Positions 33,601 through 45,462 of a stretch of DNA of 64,000 nt are shown here, one piece after another (position 1 is the stretch's first letter; every line of letters starts with the position of its first letter). The notes under the pieces are model-generated. The model was not told where the DNA came from, ran no database searches, and saw nothing but the letters and a program-made list of their open reading frames with translations. Source of the DNA: Alopecurus myosuroides (lineage: Eukaryota; Streptophyta; Magnoliopsida; Poales; Poaceae). The stretch lies in assembly GCA_028641055.1 (NCBI GenBank), contig CM054062.1:178828726-178892725 (forward strand). The letters run 5' to 3'. The position numbers and the translations under genes are program-made.

Positions 33601-36600
33601 TGAGTAGCCAAATAAAAGTTATTGCATTTTCAATTTTGACTATTTTTCTGAAATTTTAAACAGCAGATGGGGTCCACGTGTCAGTTCCATTTCAGTTAAA
33701 AGAAAATAAACAGAAAACTGCTGCTGACGTAAGCATGACGTCATGGTGACCTCATCCGGGGCCAAAATCTCACAGATGCTATGCAATCGAACGAATTGCT
33801 CGTGGATTTTGGAATCGAACTATATCACGGGGTAGAGCACAACGAGGAGAAGCTGGGGGTGGCCGCGGCTCGCCGGAAGGTGGCCGGAAAGCTCGCCGGC
33901 GAGCTCGTCGCGGCGGCGGATGGCGGCGTCGGCGGCGAGGAAGGTAACCGGAGGGGGAGGGAGCGAGGCGAGGGCACCGGAAGGTGCGGGAGCTCACCCT
34001 GAACCCGATGCCGCGGTCGGAGAAGCGCGGGGCGGCGGGAATCTCCGGCGACGAGGAAAAATCCGGCGGCGGCCGTGCCGGGTTCCGGCGAGAAATTGGG
34101 GGCCTCCCGGGCTCCTTGGCTGCCGTGCAGGCTCGAGGGGAAGGAGGGCGACGAGGCGGAGCCGGGGAGCTGCTCGTTGGGGGCACGGAGTCGGCGTACC
34201 ACCGGCAACCGGCAGCGATGTGTGGCGGGTAGGGTTTGGTCGGTTTGGGAGCTGCACGTGAAAGATACAGAGAAAATGAGGCTCCAGGGGGAGGAGAAGA
34301 TAGAGGAGGGCGCTGGGTTCTCTCCTCGGCCTTATCCTCTCAAGGGAGTAAGCAGGAGGTGGCGGGGGTAACGGCGACGTGGAGCTTCGGCTCGTCTACT
34401 GTCCATGGACAGAGGAAGAAGACAAGGCGATGTTTCCGAAAACCCCCCTGGGAAAACAAGAACTGCGAAAAGGTCCTTGTCCTTTTTAAAACAGCACACT
34501 AAAACATATTTGAGGTCCTTTTCTGCAATTAGTAAAAATTGGCAAAAATCATTTTTGAGTTCCTTGCAACAAGGACAACCTCACCATATTTTTGTTTTGC
34601 AAAAATGTGCCATTTCAAACCATCATTTTAGGGTGTCACTTTTAAGTGATTTTAATAGACCTCGTTATTTAATTTTAGTGCACCTGTTTTAAGTACCACT
34701 AGGGGTTTAAAATGCATGCATGACATGATCAAAAGCACAAACACACAAACACTTTATTACAAAAAGGTGGATGTTACAAATCTACCCCCCTTACAAGAAT
34801 CTCGTCCCGAGATTCCTAGGTTTTAGCAAAGAAGGACGGGTACTCAGATCGTAAACGATCTTCTCGTTCCCAGGTTGCTTCAGCTTCAGAATGATGAGAC
34901 CACTGAACTTTGAGGCACTTTATGCTTCGGCTTCGAATCTTTCGTTCAGCTGCCTCGAGGATACGGACAGGACATTCTCGGTAGGTCAGATCATCCTTCA
35001 GATCAATGGTTTCATGATCAACACCACGGTTGGAATCTTTGAAGCGATGATGGAGTTGTGAGACATGGAATGTAGCATGAACCCGTGGGAACGTTGAAGG
35101 TAGATGGAGACGATAAGCAAAATTCCCACTTTTTGCAAGAACAGGGAAAGGACCAACATAGCGAGGCGGTAATTTTCCCTTCATGACATCACGATGAACA
35201 CCCTTCAAAGGTGTGACTCGAAGATAGGCTTGTCCACCAACATCATAACGAATATCTTGTTGACGGTCACCATAACTCTTCTGGCGAGACTGAGCAGCTT
35301 TCAGATGTTCACAGATGATACGAACTGTTTCTTCAGTCTCGTTGATCAGATTCTTCGGTCCAAAGAACTGTCTTTCACCGGTTTCTGACCAATTTAACGG
35401 AATTGAACAGCTTCTGTTGTAGAGAACTTCAAACGGAGCTTTGGCTAAGATAACTTGGAAACAGTTGTTATAAACGAACTCGGCAGATGGAAGACACTTC
35501 TCCCAATCATTACCGAAGGATACAACACAAGCTCGAAGCATGTCTTCAAGTGTTTGATTCAGACTCCCGAGGGGATCATTACGGGATGACTGATAGATTA
35601 TGGTGAAGGGTATACGACTTCTCATAGCTTGCTTGAAACTTGCCCAGCCTTTGGAGGTAAACAGATTTCCCTGATAAAAAAAGGATCTTCTTAGGAACAC
35701 CATGAAGGGGTAGTATCTGAGAGACATATAAATCTGCCAGTTGTTTAGCATTGATGCCCTGATGGATAGGAACAAAATGAGCAACCTTTGACAGACGATC
35801 AATCACTACCCAGGTAGCGGTGTGTCCCTGATCATTTCTTGGAAGACCGACAATGAAAGTCATCTCAACTTCATCCCACTTCCAAACAGGAATAGGTGTG
35901 GGGTAGAGAGTAGCAACTGGTCTTTGATGTTCAGCTTTAGCACGACGACAAACGTCGCATTCAGCCACAAATTGAGCGATGTCTCGCTTCATCTTGGTCC
36001 ACCAGAACCCTTGACGTAGATCACGGTACATTTTGGTGCTACCAGGATGAGCAGAGAGAAGTGACTCATGAGCTTCACGGAGGATCAGTTGTTTCAGACT
36101 CCGTTTCTTTGGCACAACAAGACGTTCACCAAAATAAACGGTACCTTGATTATCAACTGAGAAACATGTAGGAATTCCACGAGAAATCTTTCTCTTGACC
36201 AAGGTAATGCTTAGATCCCGCTTTTGGGCATCCTTGATTTGATGTTCAAAGGATGGTTTCACTTCTGGATTAAACAGATAACCAGAGGGAACAACCTCAA
36301 GGTTGAGCTTGGAGAACTCTTTGTGGAGAGAAGGTTGATCTTGTTGTATCATCAAGCTGTTACAGTAAGACTTCTGAATTGTCGTGTCAGCCACGACTTT
36401 ACCTTTATCAACTTGACATTTGACCTCCACATTGGGTTCTTTGAGTAGTTCCAACCATCTCTTTTGTCTGAGACTCAGATCTGGTTGGGTGAAAAGATAT
36501 CTGAAGCTCTGCTGGTGGAAGTAGAACTCGCATTGATTTCCTAGCAGATGATGACGCCATTGTTTCAAGGCATACACAACAGCTGCTAACTCAAGAGCAT

Positions 36601-39600
36601 GAGTTGGATATTTGAGCTCATGTGGTTTCAGTTGTCGAGAAGCATAAGAAACCACACGACCATCTTGCAATAGACCACAATCAATACCTTGACGAGAGGC
36701 ATCACAGAAGATAACGAAATCCTTGCGCGTGTCCGGAAGGGCAAGCATAGGAGCATTAGCCAGCTTGGTTTTCAACAACCGGAAACTTTCTTCTGCCATT
36801 CTTGACCATACAAACTGTTTATCTTTCTTAAGAAGATCAGTCATTGGTTTGGCAGCTTTGGAGAAACCTTCGATAGAGCGGTGATAACAACCGATAAGTT
36901 CGAGGAAGTTTCGAACCTCTTTGATGGACTTAGGTGACTCCCAATCCAATATGGCTTGAACTTTATTAGAGAGAACTACAACTCCTTCAGCAGATAGGAC
37001 ATAGCCTAGAAATATGAGCTCTTTCAACCAGAACTCACATCTGGAGAAGGTGGCATAGAGACGATGCTCACGAAGCTTTGTCAAAGCTAGCCGAAGATGT
37101 TCAACATGTTCTTCTTCGGACTTGGAGTAGATTATAACATTGTCGAGGTAAACCACAACGAACTTGTCAAGATACTCCATGAAAATCGATTTCATAAGCC
37201 CCATCAGCATAGTTGGAGCGTTGGAGAGTTCGGGAAACATAACAGTGTACTCGTAAAGACCATAACGAGTTTCGACAACCGTTTTGGAAACATTCCCGGA
37301 CCTGGTCTGAAGTTGATGATAACCCAGACTTAAGTGTATCTTGGAGAAAACAGTGGCACCAATCAGACGGTCAAACAAAACGTTTGTGCGAGGAAGAGAA
37401 CACTTGTGCTTTATTGCCACATCATTGAACGGACAATATTCACTGACCAGCTGGGGAACTGTGATATCCTTCTTCATGACGAAGAGTGTAGGACATCCAC
37501 AAGAAGATGTGTTGGCATGAGGGAAACCTTTCCCTTCTGACTCCTCTATTTGCTTCTTCAACTCAACCAACTCTTCTGGAGACATATGGTATGGTCTTTC
37601 AGAAGTAGGAGCCACTCCAGGAATTAGTTCAACAACAAACTCCACTGAATAATCATGATGCATACCAGGAAGCTCTTCCGGGAAGACATCCGGAAACTTA
37701 CACACCACTGGTACCTCATGAATATTGAGAGATGGTCGAACTTCGACTGCATTGAGCTGAGGACGTGGCTGTGGTTGAACTGTCCCACAAGGAAACAACA
37801 ACCGAGTGGTCTGACCGTAAGGATGAATCAAGGTAACAGACTTGGCTACACAGTCAATCATGGCATGATGTGTTGACAACCAGTCCATGCCCAGTATGAC
37901 ATTGATGTCATTTGAGTCCACGATGACAAGTGTAGAAAGAAACACCAAACCTCCAATTTCAATTGGGACACCAGGGCAACACTGATTAGACCAGCAGAAG
38001 GACCCTGGGGTGGAAATTATCAACGGAGGAACCATACTCACAAGAGGTATGTCATGCAACACCACAAAAGCTCTTGATACACATGAGTGTGACGCTCCGG
38101 AATCAAACAGAACGGAGGCTGGAGCTAGGTTAACACGAAGCATTCCCAACACGACATCAGGTGCTTTCTGAGCTTCTTCAATCAGAACATGGTTCAAACG
38201 ACCACGGTTAACAACACGTGTAAGAGCATGCTGAAGTGGAGGAAGTCTCCTCTGAGGACATTTGTTGGAGTAATGGCCAAGTTCATCACATACATGACAT
38301 GTCACCAGCCGTTTCTTATCACCAACAACTCTGGATTGCCCACCAAGGTGACCCTGTTGAACAACTGATGGATATGGAATGGCGTTGTACGGAACAAACA
38401 CACGACGCTTCTTGGAACCAGAAGAAGACGCACGTGACTCTCCAGAAATCTGCTTCAAAGAAATTTCCATTTCCTTTTTGCCACGCTCCAAGGTAAGAGC
38501 ATGATTATAAAGGTCCTGGAAGGTTGGAAACTGGAAAGACAATAGCTCATAGCGAACTCCGGAATCCAGACCCTTGCGGAACAACTCTTGTTTATCCGCA
38601 TCATCTGCAACATCTAGGGGTGCATAACGAGCCAAACGGGTGAATTCACGCCCGTAAGTTTCAACATCCATCTGTCCCTGGGTCAGATCCAGGAACTCTT
38701 TTCTTTTGGAGTCCATAACTGCCTCAGGAACATGGGCAGCACGGAACTCTTTACGGAACTCCTCCCAAGTAACCTTATGTCCCGGCGATTGCAACGCCAA
38801 GAAACCTTCCCACCATGAACCAGCTTCACCCTCTAGCTGATAGGCGGCGAAGTTCACACGGTCACTTTCTTGAACATGAAGAGCGTTAAATTTGCGCTCG
38901 ATGGCACGAAGCCAAACATCAGCATCGATGGGTTCCTTGAGACTGCTGAAAGATGGAAGCTTAGCATGAACTAAATCCCCAAATGTAACGCATTCGTCGT
39001 GACGACGTTCAGTGTTTTGCGCCACACGCTCAAGGAGATGTTCATTTCTCAGGCGGTTAGTCTCGATATCCTGAAGAACTTGCGTCATTAAGGAAGATGA
39101 AGACTCTCCCTCGATATGACCACTTTCAACGGAATCTTGAATACTCCCGGACATCCTGAGTACAAAGAAACGGAACCATGAGAAACACTCCCATGGGAAA
39201 GAATGCAATAGAAAGATTCATGACTTTACATGGATCAACTGAAGTCAAAAGGAAACAACGATTTAGACCAAAGGAGGTAACTTGGAAACTCTGAAAACGT
39301 TAGCAACCTGACACGGAGTACTAGGAAAAACACCCAACAATTTTGCTCCTAACTTTGAAGTTAACAGGTGAGAGGTAAAACATTTGAAACCAAATGAGAT
39401 ACGGTGACTCAGAGTTAGAGCGATACCAGGTAAGGAGTAAAAAGAATCCTAAGAAGGTTTTCATAACTCATTTGTCATTTCGAAAATAGTTTTCACAAAC
39501 TCTAGACTCAACATCGACCAATAGCAAGGGTTTTCCTACAGGCAGTCCTGCTCTGATACCAAGACTTGTCAGACCCCGGACCCAGAGATATACACACTGT

Positions 39601-42600
39601 TATGTGCTCCTAGCCATGAAATCACAAGGGCTTCAGGGTTACCAGCCCCGGCCGCAACAAACAACGGCAGGCAGACCGGATTCATCGGCACGTAGTCCGG
39701 ATCCCCGGTCTACTACTCCTTGTGTCCATGCTATTCATAACCAACTATGCATATCCAAGTGTCCACGAGTCGGATGAAACTGAAGGAACGGGACCAAAGT
39801 TATACAGAGCTGCTATGTGTCCAGAAAGTGCAACAACAATCGAGGGTTACTGGGGTTACCTCGCCCCAGGCCGATCAAATCGACAGGCGGGCTCGGACAT
39901 GGATCATCGGCTCCACAACCCCTCGACTGCGACAACTATACAGGCATAGCCAAAACTGTATAACAATGAGCTCGGAACCAACAATCGATCAAAGCAGCAC
40001 TCTAGACATGAAGCTTTATTAAGCAAGTAATACTAGAGTAAAGCTTACAAACAGAGGTCACACGACCCAACATTACATTAGACAACGGAAAGCATAATAT
40101 GTTGCTATTCAACAAGAACCAAAAAGGCCTAAGAGGCCGCAACATAAGGCGACGTCCCAGCCCATAGATTCCAGGCTGCTACCTGGGAAACCCCAAACTA
40201 TCCGTCGATGTCCACGTTGAAACACCACCGAAGGTATGGAACTCCACCTGAACCAAATTGAAGCAAACATGAGTACGGGAGGTACTCAACAAGACTTAGC
40301 TAACCTATTATACATCCGCTTGTTCGAAAAGGGTTTATGAAGGTTGTTTTGCATAAAGCCAACTTTGTTTCGAATTGAGGGAGATAGAGAAGTTTTTCAC
40401 AAATCTTTTAAAAGAATACCCTTTTCTCGGGTATTGACTTCAGAACCTTCGAAGCATCATCTTCAACACCGATAACTGGAACCACCTCTTAAAACTAAAC
40501 ATCCATTGTCAACATCTTTTACGTCATGTTTAAGTTATCTATGATCTCAGGATCCGTCACCAAGTTGTCCTTAACCGCGGACACGGCTTTTCGAAAAGAT
40601 TAAAACCCTGCAGGGGTGTACAACTTTACCCACACGTATCAACCGACTCTTAATGCCAAGCTATTGGCACAATTCCGACGATGTGCCGGCAGAGGGTGGC
40701 TGACCACGATCTTTCCCTTGCTTCGCCTATTCCATGAGTCGCTCCGAGTAGAGATGGACCGCCAATAGGGAGTGGCCATCTCCTGCCGGGTCTCTATCGT
40801 TGTGCGCAATGCTCGACGGTTACCTTCCCGCAGAGCGCCGATACACCACCACGTCCTAGTTTTGAAAACGTTTTGATATCCCCAGCAAATCCAAATGGAA
40901 CGCCCGAACTAGGCAACTCATGGAACAAACTAGACAAGTTGAAACCGAGGGGAATCCAATCCCCGTGTGGTTGCACGATCAGTCTTGGCTTCAAAGGCGA
41001 GAACTCGCTCCTAGGGGCATGAACGAGGCAAATCACCACATTCCATGTGGCAACTCATCCAAGCCTTTTATCATATTAACCACACATCTCAAACCTTACC
41101 ACGTCATCCTGTCATACTAGATTCATTTCGTAACTCTGATTCATCAACCGGATGGAGCAGAGATAAACAGGCAGGTATGACTAAGCATGGCATATTTGAG
41201 GCTTTGGCGATACACACAAACAAATCCTATGTCAGCTAGGAGCATGGAATCATGATATCTGGTTTATGCAACTAAATAGGATAACTCTATCTACCGACTC
41301 AAAATACTTTGTAAAGCATGCATCGTACGAGAAGGAAAACACTTCGAAAACATATATGGGCAGATAAGAGGTTATGCTTGCCTTGCTTCAAGAAAACCAG
41401 AGAAAGCTTCGGGAAATAAGTGCTTGACTTGGTTGTTTAGACCAAGTATTCAGCAACAGGGGTGTCGAACTTCTCTCCGGATTCGAGGTCTACCAATAAG
41501 AGCAAACACCGGAAAGAGAGAGAACAAAACTCAAAACAGGCATCGATGCAATGCTCAATATGTATGAATGAACATTTGAATGCAGTAAAGAGAAGCCCTA
41601 AACGCGGTTCATGGGTTTCTAGGATTCATATGTTAAACATGCACTTTTACTGAATTTAGTCCCGAAATGGACCTCGGAGACCGATTCGGGCAATTCTGAA
41701 AGTAACACTAATTTTAATTGCTCAAAAGAGGTTGAAAACACCATAACTAGGTTGCACTTGTCATTCTAAGCATTTTGACATATAACTTTTAATTTTCTAA
41801 TTTTCTTGAATAAAAACTTATTTTCTTTACTTTAAATGATTTAAATAATGCTCAAAATTCAACTTTGTCAAAAATGTGTGCAAATGATATGAACATGTAG
41901 ATTACATTTTTCTGAACAAAATGGTATATTGAACATATTTTTCTGAGTAGCCAAATAAAAGTTATTGCATTTTCAATTTTGACTATTTTTCTGAAATTTT
42001 AAACAGCAGATGGGGTCCACGTGTCAGTTCCATTTCAGTTAAAAGAAAATAAACAGAAAACTGCTGCTGACGTAAGCATGACGTCATGGTGACCTCATCC
42101 GAGGCCAAAATCTCACAGATGCTATGCAATCGAACGAATTGCTCGTGGATTTTGGAATCGAACTATATCACGGGGTAGAGCACAACGAGGAGAAGCTGGG
42201 GGTGGCCGCGGCTCGCCGGAAGGTGGCCGGAAAGCTCGCCGGCGAGCTCGTCGCGGCGGCGGATGGCGGCGTCGGCGGCGAGGAAGGTAACCGGAGGGGG
42301 AGGGAGCGAGGCGAGGGCACCGGAAGGTGCGGGAGCTCACCCTGAACCCGATGTCGCGGTCGGAGAAGCGCGGGGCGGCGGGAATCTCCGGCGACGAGGA
42401 AAAATCCGGCGGCGGCCGTGCCGGGTTCCGGCGAGAAATTGGGGGCCTCCCGGGCTCCTTGGCTGCCGTGCAGGCTCGAGGGGAAGGAGGGCGACGAGGC
42501 GGAGCCGGGGAGCTGCTCGTTGGGGGCACGGAGTCGGTGTACCACCGGCAACCGGCGGCGATGTGTGGCGGGTAGGGTTTGGTCGGTTTGGGAGCTGCAC

Positions 42601-44795
42601 GTGAAAGATACAGAGAAAAGGAGGCTCCAGGGGGAGGAGAAGATAGAGGAGGGCGTTGGGTTCTCTCCTCGGCCTTATCCTCTCAAGGGAGTAAGCAGGA
42701 GGTGGCGGGGGTAACGGCGACGTGGAGCTTCGGCTCGTCTACTGTCCATGGACAGAGGAAGAAGACAAGGCGATGTTTCCGAAAACCCCCCTGGGAAAAC
42801 AAGAACTGCGAAAAGGTCCTTGTCCTTTTTAAAACAGCACACTAAAACATATTTGAGGTCCTTTTCTGCAATTAGTAAAAATTGGCAAAAATCATTTTTG
42901 AGTTCCTTGCAACAAGGACAACCTCACCATATTTTTGTTTTGCAAAAATGTACCATTTCAAACCATCATTTTAGGGTGTCACTTTTAAGTGATTTTAATA
43001 GACCTCGTTATTTAATTTTAGTGCACCTGTTTTAAGTACCACTAGGGGTTTAAAATGCATGCATGACATGATCAAAAGCACAAACACACAAACACTTTAT
43101 TACAAAAAGGTGGATGTTACATTTAGCTACGCGGTTCTTGCGTTTGGTGTTTAAGCCCGCTTCTGCTTTTTGCGCTAACCAATTTTACCCTGCAGGGAAG
43201 TTGAAGGCCCTGTCTGACGAGCACGAGAACTGCCGTGCCTTCGTCGAGAATGGCCAGGCCACCATCAAGAGATTGGAAGGTACGTTGCCGTCTTCTCGGC
43301 TTGTCTCTGTATTCTTTTCTTCGCTACTCTGTTGATCGTGCTTTGCTTTTCTCAGAAGATCATAAAAAATTTGTCGAGGAGCATCAAGACTGCCTCAAGC
43401 CTGCTGAGGTGAAGCAACAACTGTCCAGTCAGGCTGTCGAGCTGATAAAAGAGCATACCACCGAGATGGAAACTCTCCAGACCCAGCTGCAGACTGCACT
43501 CAAAGACGCCCTCGACTTAGCAGCCGAGAAGGAGGAATTGCTTGCCGAGAAGCAGAGGAACGAAGCAACAGCCAAAGCCAGGGAAAGAACCCTCAAACAC
43601 GAGTGCGAGGTGCTGAAGAAAAGCAATGCTGGCCTCTACACTCAGCTAGAGGAGCTCCGTTTGATTGAGGAGAAGCATCTAGCCAACGAGGAAACTTGGA
43701 AGAACCTGCTGCAAGGGCTGCGCTATGACTTGAACAGTAAGTGCTCCCTTTTCTCTTCTTCTCTGCTACTCGGCTGCACCTTTCTTCTCTGTTTCTCGTT
43801 TCTGATCTTCTCTCATAGCTTTTGCAGAAGTTTTCCCTGATATCGTGTCTTCTTGCGCGCCTGCCCTGGCCAAGGCCCGAGCAGCACGCGCTGAGAAGGG
43901 CGAGCCCATGGACACCCGAGCAGAAATTGAAGAGAGTATCCTGGTCATGCAAGGGCAATTCCAGCGACTAGCCGGTGTGGGCACCGATCTGGTGCGTGTT
44001 GGCTTCCAGCTCCACGAACTCTTCTGGCCCCAGGACGACGCGCCAACGACCATCCGCGGGCTTGCCCTGAAGCTGCGCGGCGTGAAGGCCGAACTGAAGA
44101 AGTGGCGCGCCTCGGGAGCTCGGGCGGGTGCAGACATGATGCTGCTCTTCATCACCACTTGGTACGAAAACCTCAATATGCAGATTATCCGCGAGATGCG
44201 CCAGGACTCCAAGTGGGAGAAGAACCCCGACTGCGTTGCTATCCGCAAGCTGGTTGCGCATGAGGTTGCCCAATATGCTGACACGGCGACCTTCATCGAC
44301 GGCCTTACTGAGCCCGACACCGAGATGGAGGAGGACGAAGATGAGGAGACGGACTCAGAGGATTTGGACTTGAGCTGCTTCGATTCTCCTGGTGTCAAGG
44401 CCGGGAAGGGGAAAGCTGCGGTCATTGCGGGTAGCGACGAGGAGGAGGAGGGCGAGGAGATGTCCATCGACACCGCCGCGCTCGAGTTCGGCACCTCGTC
44501 AGGAGCTGCCCTCGACGACACCGTCAACCTTCGCGCCCAAGCCACCGGCTCCACCTCTGCGACAACGCCCGTCTCAGTGGCCACGGCCACTTCAGACCAG
44601 GTAGCCACCGAGCCTGACGCCGAGGACGAAGCAGTGAAGCTTGGTGATGCCAGCGCAGAGGCGGACGCGACCAATGCCAGCGCCGAGGACGAAGCCGCGA
44701 AGACTGTCGACGCCAGCCCGGAGGCAGACACAACCAATGCCACTACTCAAGATGAAACAACCAAGGCCAGCACCGAGAACACCACGTCGACCTGA
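27649..44795 (+). CDS. Eight-exon antisense gene of element A
   Basis: Plus-strand gene opposite in direction to gag-pol. Inferred exons: 27649-28557, 28941-29124, 29213-29449, 29569-30874, 31055-31211, 43196-43279, 43356-43736, 43828-44795. Every intron begins GT and ends AG, usually after a T-rich tract, and the codon phases agree at every junction except for one missing base in exon 3 (near 29350). The product would be about 1,408 residues. Exon 1 carries a domain resembling the plant 'putative gypsy type transposon' family (around FGLPASDFLRSLLDHYGLQ). Exons 3-4 are acidic and Ala/Glu/Lys-rich, exons 5-7 look coiled-coil, and exon 8 ends in an Ala/Glu/Asp/Thr-rich tail. The ATG context is GCAGCCATGG. 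Intron 5 holds element D. Function unknown. The single frameshift may be real decay. Confidence 0.7.
28694..28888 (+). repeat. 60-bp tandem repeat in intron 1 of the antisense gene
   Basis: About 3.3 copies of a 60-base unit beginning GCACGCCTTGCCGAGTAG and containing ACACTTAG and TGTGCTTGATGT. Two adjacent copies are nearly identical; the third and the partial fourth diverge. It is adjacent rather than spaced, so it is a minisatellite. Confidence 0.85.
31224..34778 (-). mobile_element. Left (3') LTR of element D
   Basis: 3,555 bp, TGTCAGACCCCGG to GGATGTTACA on the plus strand. Most is AT-rich and non-coding, with a GC-rich island at about 33830-34400. The ORFs in the island exist on both strands, repeat in the other LTR and have no domain, so I do not call them genes. 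The island more likely marks the promoter-leader region. Confidence 0.9.
34816..35802 (-). pseudogene. Integrase C-terminal part and chromodomain of D
   Basis: 328 codons, in a different frame from the main gag-pol ORF and overlapping it by 224 bases. The coding switch lies near the A run at 35676-35683. After it come NLFTSKGWASF, then NQTLEDMLRAC, the integrase C-terminal region (LPPRYVGPFPVL and FHVSQLHHRF), and a chromodomain ending near residue 323 (VQWSHHSEAEATWERE). In related elements the segment before NQTLEDML contains the catalytic Glu in a TDGQ-E-R-V context; here it reads RNDPLGSL, so Glu is absent. The second catalytic Asp, usually in DRG, is replaced by YQG. The chromodomain looks well preserved. 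Confidence 0.8.
35579..39208 (-). pseudogene. Gag-Pol of D with catalytic residues replaced
   Basis: 1,209 open codons; the Met at 39151 (MSGSIQDSV) is a likelier start than 39208. The Gag core lies about residues 60-250, a CCHC knuckle CHVCDELGHYSNKC near 310, and a protease VLFDSGASHSC near 375 with its DSG intact. RT keeps much of the fold, but motif A reads KIHL instead of KIDL (His at codon 625, 37334-37336) and motif C reads YLDN instead of YxDD (Asn at codon 690, 37139-37141). RNase H keeps CDAS but has YFHQQS where an Asp is usual (codon 898). The integrase finger is present (HPGSTKMYRDLRQ to CDVCRRAK), and the first catalytic Asp of MDF is Thr (codon 1117). The frame is otherwise unbroken to the integrase core, then shifts at an A run near 35680. 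The usual residues are from family knowledge. Confidence 0.8.
39209..39566 (-). other. 5' leader and primer site of D
   Basis: Untranslated leader between the 5' LTR and gag. The plus-strand GCTCTGATACCA near 39549-39560, six bases from the LTR edge, is the complement of an initiator methionine tRNA primer site. No ORF of note. Confidence 0.8.
39567..43121 (-). mobile_element. Right (5') LTR of element D
   Basis: 3,555 bp, the same length as the left LTR and about 99.5% identical by eye, with the same AT-rich body and a GC-rich island at about 42170-42740. Followed by the target duplication TTTAG and the remainder of intron 5 of the antisense gene. Confidence 0.92.
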
Positions 44796-45462
44796 GTTTA
44801 TCCTGCAGCTTATTCCTTAAACACTTATCAGATCCCCGGGATGCCGGGTGCAAATGTATCAGACTATTTATGCCGTTGCTACTCATTTTTATTCCCACTC
44901 GTTATTTTCAACTTAATCAATTTGTTCAGCCTGGGCTCGATGCCGGGTTGCGTTATCATGCGAGTCCCCGAGTTGCATTTCTTATTCACTCTCTCTTTTC
45001 GTCTCAGCTCTACCCGCAACTTGTTGCTTTTTTGGTATTCGAGTCACAAGAGTTAAAGAGCAGAGCTGCAAATACTTAGCCGCTTAGAAACAATCATAGT
45101 AACGCAGCCCACCACTTAGCCGAAAAGATAAGACAAAGAACAGTAGTAAAAGCACCCTACTCGGTTCCTGCACTCTTCCTTTTCCTTAGTAATTTTTCTT
45201 GTGCTCATGTACCTTTTGCTTGTTCTCTTGCTTGCCATGAAGCCGGGTTTCGGACAGCAGCAAAGTCGAAGAGTTGGCATGTAGGTTTAAACACAGTACT
45301 CAATGTACCTTTGAATTTTGAAGTAGAGCAACCGAATAGGCAGAAGGTAAAGCCGAGTAGAAACACTTAGAGCAATTTTGGACGAGGGCAGTCCCCGAGT
45401 TCAATTTCAGATTGCAGAATAGAATTTCAACTTCGGATAAGAGGGTACATACAGATCTTTGC
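44796..45462. other. Spacer between antisense gene and integrase of A
   Basis: 667 bases between the stop of the plus-strand antisense gene and the stop of the minus-strand integrase. The two genes converge here. The sequence is T-rich, holds several CGAGTAG-type heptamers and no convincing ORF. It probably holds the 3' end of the antisense transcript; I cannot point to a clear polyadenylation signal. Confidence 0.5.

Larger units (their letters stand above)
31224..43121 (-). mobile_element. Chromovirus D (Tekay-like), enzymatically dead
   Basis: 11,898 bp with two LTRs of exactly 3,555 bp (31224-34778 and 39567-43121) and TTTAG on both sides (31219-31223 and 43122-43126). The primer site for initiator methionine tRNA lies by the right LTR (plus-strand GCTCTGATACCA near 39549-39560), and the polypurine tract by the left (TACCCCCCTT near 34783-34792). 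The minus strand encodes Gag-Pol with a C-terminal chromodomain. By eye I count about 16 substitutions between the LTRs (0.45%), suggesting an age near 0.17 million years. D lies in intron 5 of the antisense gene of A, 12 bases after the donor site. Confidence 0.93.

Noticed and set aside
33779..34502. ORFs on both strands in the GC-rich island of the D LTR (and 42122-42845)
   Set aside because: Overlapping frames on opposite strands with compositionally biased products and no domain; better explained by GC-rich promoter-leader DNA.
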